A stretch of DNA of 64,000 nt from assembly GCA_016711225.1 (NCBI GenBank), contig JADJTK010000052.1, positions 186,001 through 250,000 of the forward strand. Direction: 5' to 3'. Made by a program: the position numbers and the translations under genes. Below the pieces are notes generated by a model. It did no database searches and was not told where the DNA came from. It was given only the letters and a program-made list of their open reading frames with translations. This DNA comes from Opitutaceae bacterium. Its GTDB lineage: Bacteria; Verrucomicrobiota; Verrucomicrobiia; Opitutales; Opitutaceae. This document shows positions 61,044 through 64,000 of the stretch, piece after piece (position 1 is the stretch's first letter; each line of letters begins with the position of its first letter).

Positions 61044-64000
61044 CGGGTTTGATCACGACCAGCGGGTCGCCGGCCTGGACGGGTTTGCCTTCGGTGCACA
61101 GGATCTGGGTGATCTCGCCTGCCTCGGCGGGCAGCACGGAGATCTCCATCTTCATCGACTCGAGCACGACCAGCGCATCGTCCGGGGTGACGTGCTGGCC
61201 GGCCCGCACATTGATCTTCCAGACATTGCCCGGCACCTGGGCCACGACCGCCTTGTGCCCCGCGGGCAAAGCCGCGTGTTCGGTCACACTGGCAGCCGCC
61301 TCGCTCTCGGCGGAAAAGTTGAGCTGGCCCGACACCTCCCAGCGGTGGCGTTCCGCCTCGAAGGACTCTTGCTGCTTGGCCTTGAACCCGGAGATGGAGG
61401 TGGAATTGTCCGCGAGGAACTTCCGGTAATCGCGCAGGCGGAAGGTGGCCTCCTCGATACGGAGCTTGTAACGGCCGAGCGGGAAGTCGCGACGGAAGCG
61501 CAGGAGCTCCTCCGCGCTCACCTCATAGAAACGGATCTGGTCGAAGAAGCGCAGCAGCCAGGGCTTGCCGCTGGTGAAGTCGGCGGTCTGCCGCCAGCGA
61601 TTCCACATCTGGACGGTGCGCCCGATGAATTGGTATCCGCCGGGCCCTTCCATGCCGTAGACGCACATATAGGCTCCGCCGATGCCGACGGCGTTTTCCG
61701 GAGTCCAGGTGCGCGCGGGGTTGTACTTGGTCGTGACCAGCCGATGGCGAGGATCGACCGGGGTGGCGACCGGCGCCCCGAGGTAGACGTCGCCGAGCCC
61801 GAGCACCAGGTAGCTCGCGTCGAAGGCAATTCGTTTCACCTCCTCGACGGAATCGAGCCCGTTGATGCGGCGGATGAACTCGATGTTACTCGGGCACCAG
61901 GGGGCGTCCTTGCGCACGGTCTGCATGTATTTGCGGATGGCGAGCAACGTCGACTCGTCCTCCCAGGAAAGGGGCAGATGGACGATGCGGGTGGGCACCT
62001 CCATGGCGTCGAGCGAGGGCAGGTGCACCTCAGCGTCGAGCAGGGTTTCCATCAACCGCTCCAGGGGCAGCAGGCGGCTGTCGAAGTGGACCTGGAGCGA
62101 GCGGATGCCGGGAGTGAGGTCGAGCAGTCCCGGCGTGTGACTCTCGCGCAACCACTCCATGAGGGCGTGCACGCGGAAGCGCAGCTCCAGGTCGAGCACC
62201 TGCGCTCCGTATTCAACCAATAGGTACTTGTCCCCCGAGCGCCGATAGCAGACCGCCGGCAGCTCGCCCCGCGCCGGGGTCGTGTGCAGCACGGCGGGCT
62301 CGGCTGGGGTGCGCGCCGCCGCCTTTCCGGCCCTGGGCTTGGGCACCCGCGCCGGGGCGAGGGTTTCGATCATTGCTTCCATCGCGGCCTCGCGCAGCCG
62401 CGCCTCGGCCGCCGTGACGGGGCGAAACCGCACCTTGTCGCCCGGCCGGAGCTGGCCGGCTTTCCACAGATCCGCCGAGATGATGGCCGCCGGGCAGACG
62501 AAGCCGCCGCAGCTTGGACCGTCGGGGCCGAGGATGATCGGCATGTCGCCGGTGAAATCGATCGCGCCGACCGCGTAGGCGTTGTCGTGGATGTTCGACG
62601 GATGCAGCCCGGCCTCGCCGCCGTCGGTCCGCGCCCAGCGCGGCCGGGGGCCGATCAGGCGCACCCCGGTGCGGGCGGAGTTGAAATGCACCTCGTAGGA
62701 CGAGGCGAACAGGTCGGCGATGTCCTCGTCGGTGAAGAAGTCGGGTGCCCCGTGCGGGCCGTACAAGACAGAGATCTCCCATTCGCGGGAGTATTCGGGC
62801 ACCAGCCCGGCCGGGAGCCGGCGCACCGCGGTGGCCTCGGCGTCTCCAAACACTGGACCGGGATTGGCCCGCAGCACGTCGCCGGTGCGCAGGGCGCGGC
62901 CGGCATGGCCGCCGAAGAGCCCGAGGGTGAACGTGCTCTTGCTGCCAAGGTAATCGGGGACATCGAGCCCGTGGCCGACCGCAAGGTAGGCGCGCATCCC
63001 GCCCTCTGATATGCTGCCAACGCGCAGCGTCTGCCCTCGCTTCACCCGGAACGAGCGCCAGAACGCGACGGGCTTGCCGTCGAGGGTGGCCGGCGCCGCC
63101 GCGCCGGTGAGCGCGACCACGGCGCTGGTATTGAAGCGCAATGCCGGGCCGGACAGCGTGATTTCGAGACCGGCGGCAGAAGGCGGATTGCCGACCAGGC
63201 GGTTGGCCAGCCGGAACGCCAACGCATCCATCGGACCCGAGGGCGGCACGCCGACATCCCAATGCCCGAGCCGGCCCGGGTAGTCCTGCACGGTGGTCTG
63301 AGTGCCACCCTCGAGCACCTCGATCGTCGACGCACTATAGGGCAGCTGCTCCAGGTAACGCGTGGTCACCTTTCCCGCACGGAAGCCGATGGAGGCGAGA
63401 ATCTGGCGCAGATAGAGGAGGTTCGTTTCGAGACCGGCCACGCGCGTCTCGGCCAGGGCTTGTTCGAGCTTCGCCAGCGCCTCGGCGCGGTCGGTCCCCC
63501 GCATGATGAGCTTGGCCAACATCGGATCATAATACGGACTCACCTCGGTGCCGCGCTCGACCCAGGTCTCGGTCCGCAGGCTCCGGGGCACAACGAACTC
63601 CGTGAGCACGCCGGTGGCGGGCTGGAAGTTCTTCCCCGGGTCCTCGGAATAGAGCCGCACCTGGATCGCCGCTCCGGAGACGGAGCGTCGGAAGTCCGCC
63701 AGGTCGAGTTCGCCCGCGGCTTGCCGCACCATCCACTCGACCAAATCGATCCCGGTGACCTCCTCTGTGACCCCGTGCTCGACCTGTAGGCGGGTATTCA
63801 CCTCAAGGAAATAGAACTCGTCGGTGGCGTCATCATAGACGAACTCGACGGTGCCGGCCGACTCGTAGCCGGCGGCGCGCCCGAGGCGCTCGGCGCAGTC
63901 GAGCAGACTGGTGCGGATGACGGCGGGCAGATTCGGTGCCGGCGTCTCCTCGATAATCTTTTGGTTGCGGCGTTGGATGGAGCATTCGCGCTCGCCAAGA
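61036..64000 (-). CDS. Urea carboxylase, 5' end outside the window
   Basis: 987 residues visible of an expected about 1,200; the N-terminal part of the biotin carboxylase domain lies beyond base 64000. Order: biotin carboxylase remainder (ECSIQRRNQK; FVYDDATDEFYFLEVNTRL; LQVEHGVTEEVTG), the AHS2/KipA-like domain (TTVQDYPGRLGHWDVGVPPS), the AHS1/KipI-like domain (HTPGLLDLTPGIRSLQVHF), and a C-terminal biotinyl domain with the carrier lysine in LESMKMEISVLP. The enzyme makes allophanate from urea using ATP and bicarbonate. The gene overlaps allophanate hydrolase. Confidence 0.93.
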   Translation of the reverse strand, partial: LGERECSIQRRNQKIIEETPAPNLPAVIRTSLLDCAERLGRAAGYESAGTVEFVYDDATDEFYFLEVNTRLQVEHGVTEEVTGIDLVEWMVRQAAGELDLADFRRSVSGAAIQVRLYSEDPGKNFQPATGVLTEFVVPRSLRTETWVERGTEVSPYYDPMLAKLIMRGTDRAEALAKLEQALAETRVAGLETNLLYLRQILASIGFRAGKVTTRYLEQLPYSASTIEVLEGGTQTTVQDYPGRLGHWDVGVPPSGPMDALAFRLANRLVGNPPSAAGLEITLSGPALRFNTSAVVALTGAAAPATLDGKPVAFWRSFRVKRGQTLRVGSISEGGMRAYLAVGHGLDVPDYLGSKSTFTLGLFGGHAGRALRTGDVLRANPGPVFGDAEATAVRRLPAGLVPEYSREWEISVLYGPHGAPDFFTDEDIADLFASSYEVHFNSARTGVRLIGPRPRWARTDGGEAGLHPSNIHDNAYAVGAIDFTGDMPIILGPDGPSCGGFVCPAAIISADLWKAGQLRPGDKVRFRPVTAAEARLREAAMEAMIETLAPARVPKPRAGKAAARTPAEPAVLHTTPARGELPAVCYRRSGDKYLLVEYGAQVLDLELRFRVHALMEWLRESHTPGLLDLTPGIRSLQVHFDSRLLPLERLMETLLDAEVHLPSLDAMEVPTRIVHLPLSWEDESTLLAIRKYMQTVRKDAPWCPSNIEFIRRINGLDSVEEVKRIAFDASYLVLGLGDVYLGAPVATPVDPRHRLVTTKYNPARTWTPENAVGIGGAYMCVYGMEGPGGYQFIGRTVQMWNRWRQTADFTSGKPWLLRFFDQIRFYEVSAEELLRFRRDFPLGRYKLRIEEATFRLRDYRKFLADNSTSISGFKAKQQESFEAERHRWEVSGQLNFSAESEAAASVTEHAALPAGHKAVVAQVPGNVWKINVRAGQHVTPDDALVVLESMKMEISVLPAEAGEITQILCTEGKPVQAGDPLVVIKPDV

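Overview
This is a GC-rich chromosomal window whose gene content points to a diazotrophic member of the Verrucomicrobiota, most likely Opitutaceae. The assignment rests on family resemblance only: a very large TonB-dependent receptor of the Opitutaceae kind, double FG-GAP/UnbV proteins, LacI regulation and a nif cluster encoding a long-NifD/short-NifK nitrogenase.

Layout. 1-0.9 kb: three tandem copies of a structured repeat with no gene. 0.9-1.4 kb: RNase P RNA (minus). 1.5-15.6 kb: mostly housekeeping genes (epimerase, zinc-ribbon protein, Rrf2 regulator, gyrB-gyrA, hybrid histidine kinase, PTS IIA, two tandem CorA paralogues, HAD phosphatase). 16-32.8 kb: a surface/uptake locus with a LacI regulator, a 1,327-aa TonB-dependent receptor bracketed by two 1,211-aa FG-GAP/UnbV paralogues, a BamE-like lipoprotein and a large polytopic membrane protein. 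33-35.1 kb: tRNA-Lys and a HipBA-type toxin-antitoxin pair. 35.3-44.1 kb: a NarL/propeller-kinase two-component system, a secreted GH11 xylanase, a SUMF1-fold protein, an unknown exported protein and a PQQ-type sugar dehydrogenase fused to cytochrome c.

44.3-59.3 kb is the nitrogen-fixation island. On the minus strand, in transcription order, it reads nifH, nifD, nifK, (terminator), GNAT acetyltransferase, nifE, nifN, nifB, ferritin, thioredoxin-like [2Fe-2S] ferredoxin, 2[4Fe-4S] ferredoxin, nifV and a 158-aa unknown protein. NifB supplies the Fe-S core of the cofactor, NifEN is the scaffold, NifV makes homocitrate, the ferredoxins and ferritin plausibly handle electrons and iron, and NifHDK is the enzyme. 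Divergent from nifH are draG and draT, which reversibly ADP-ribosylate NifH. Convergent with draT are allophanate hydrolase and urea carboxylase (the latter truncated by the window end), so N2 fixation sits beside ATP-dependent urea use.

Three long genes (gyrA, the hybrid kinase, the first FG-GAP protein) each carry one apparent single-base indel at a short C run. After correction the first FG-GAP protein has exactly the length of its paralogue, so I read these as likely sequence errors rather than real pseudogenes. The least explained elements are the tandem structured repeats beside rnpB, the nif-linked acetyltransferase with a Cys/His tail, the 158-aa nif-linked protein, the inverted-repeat operator between nifH and draG, and a micro-repeat family found inside coding sequences.
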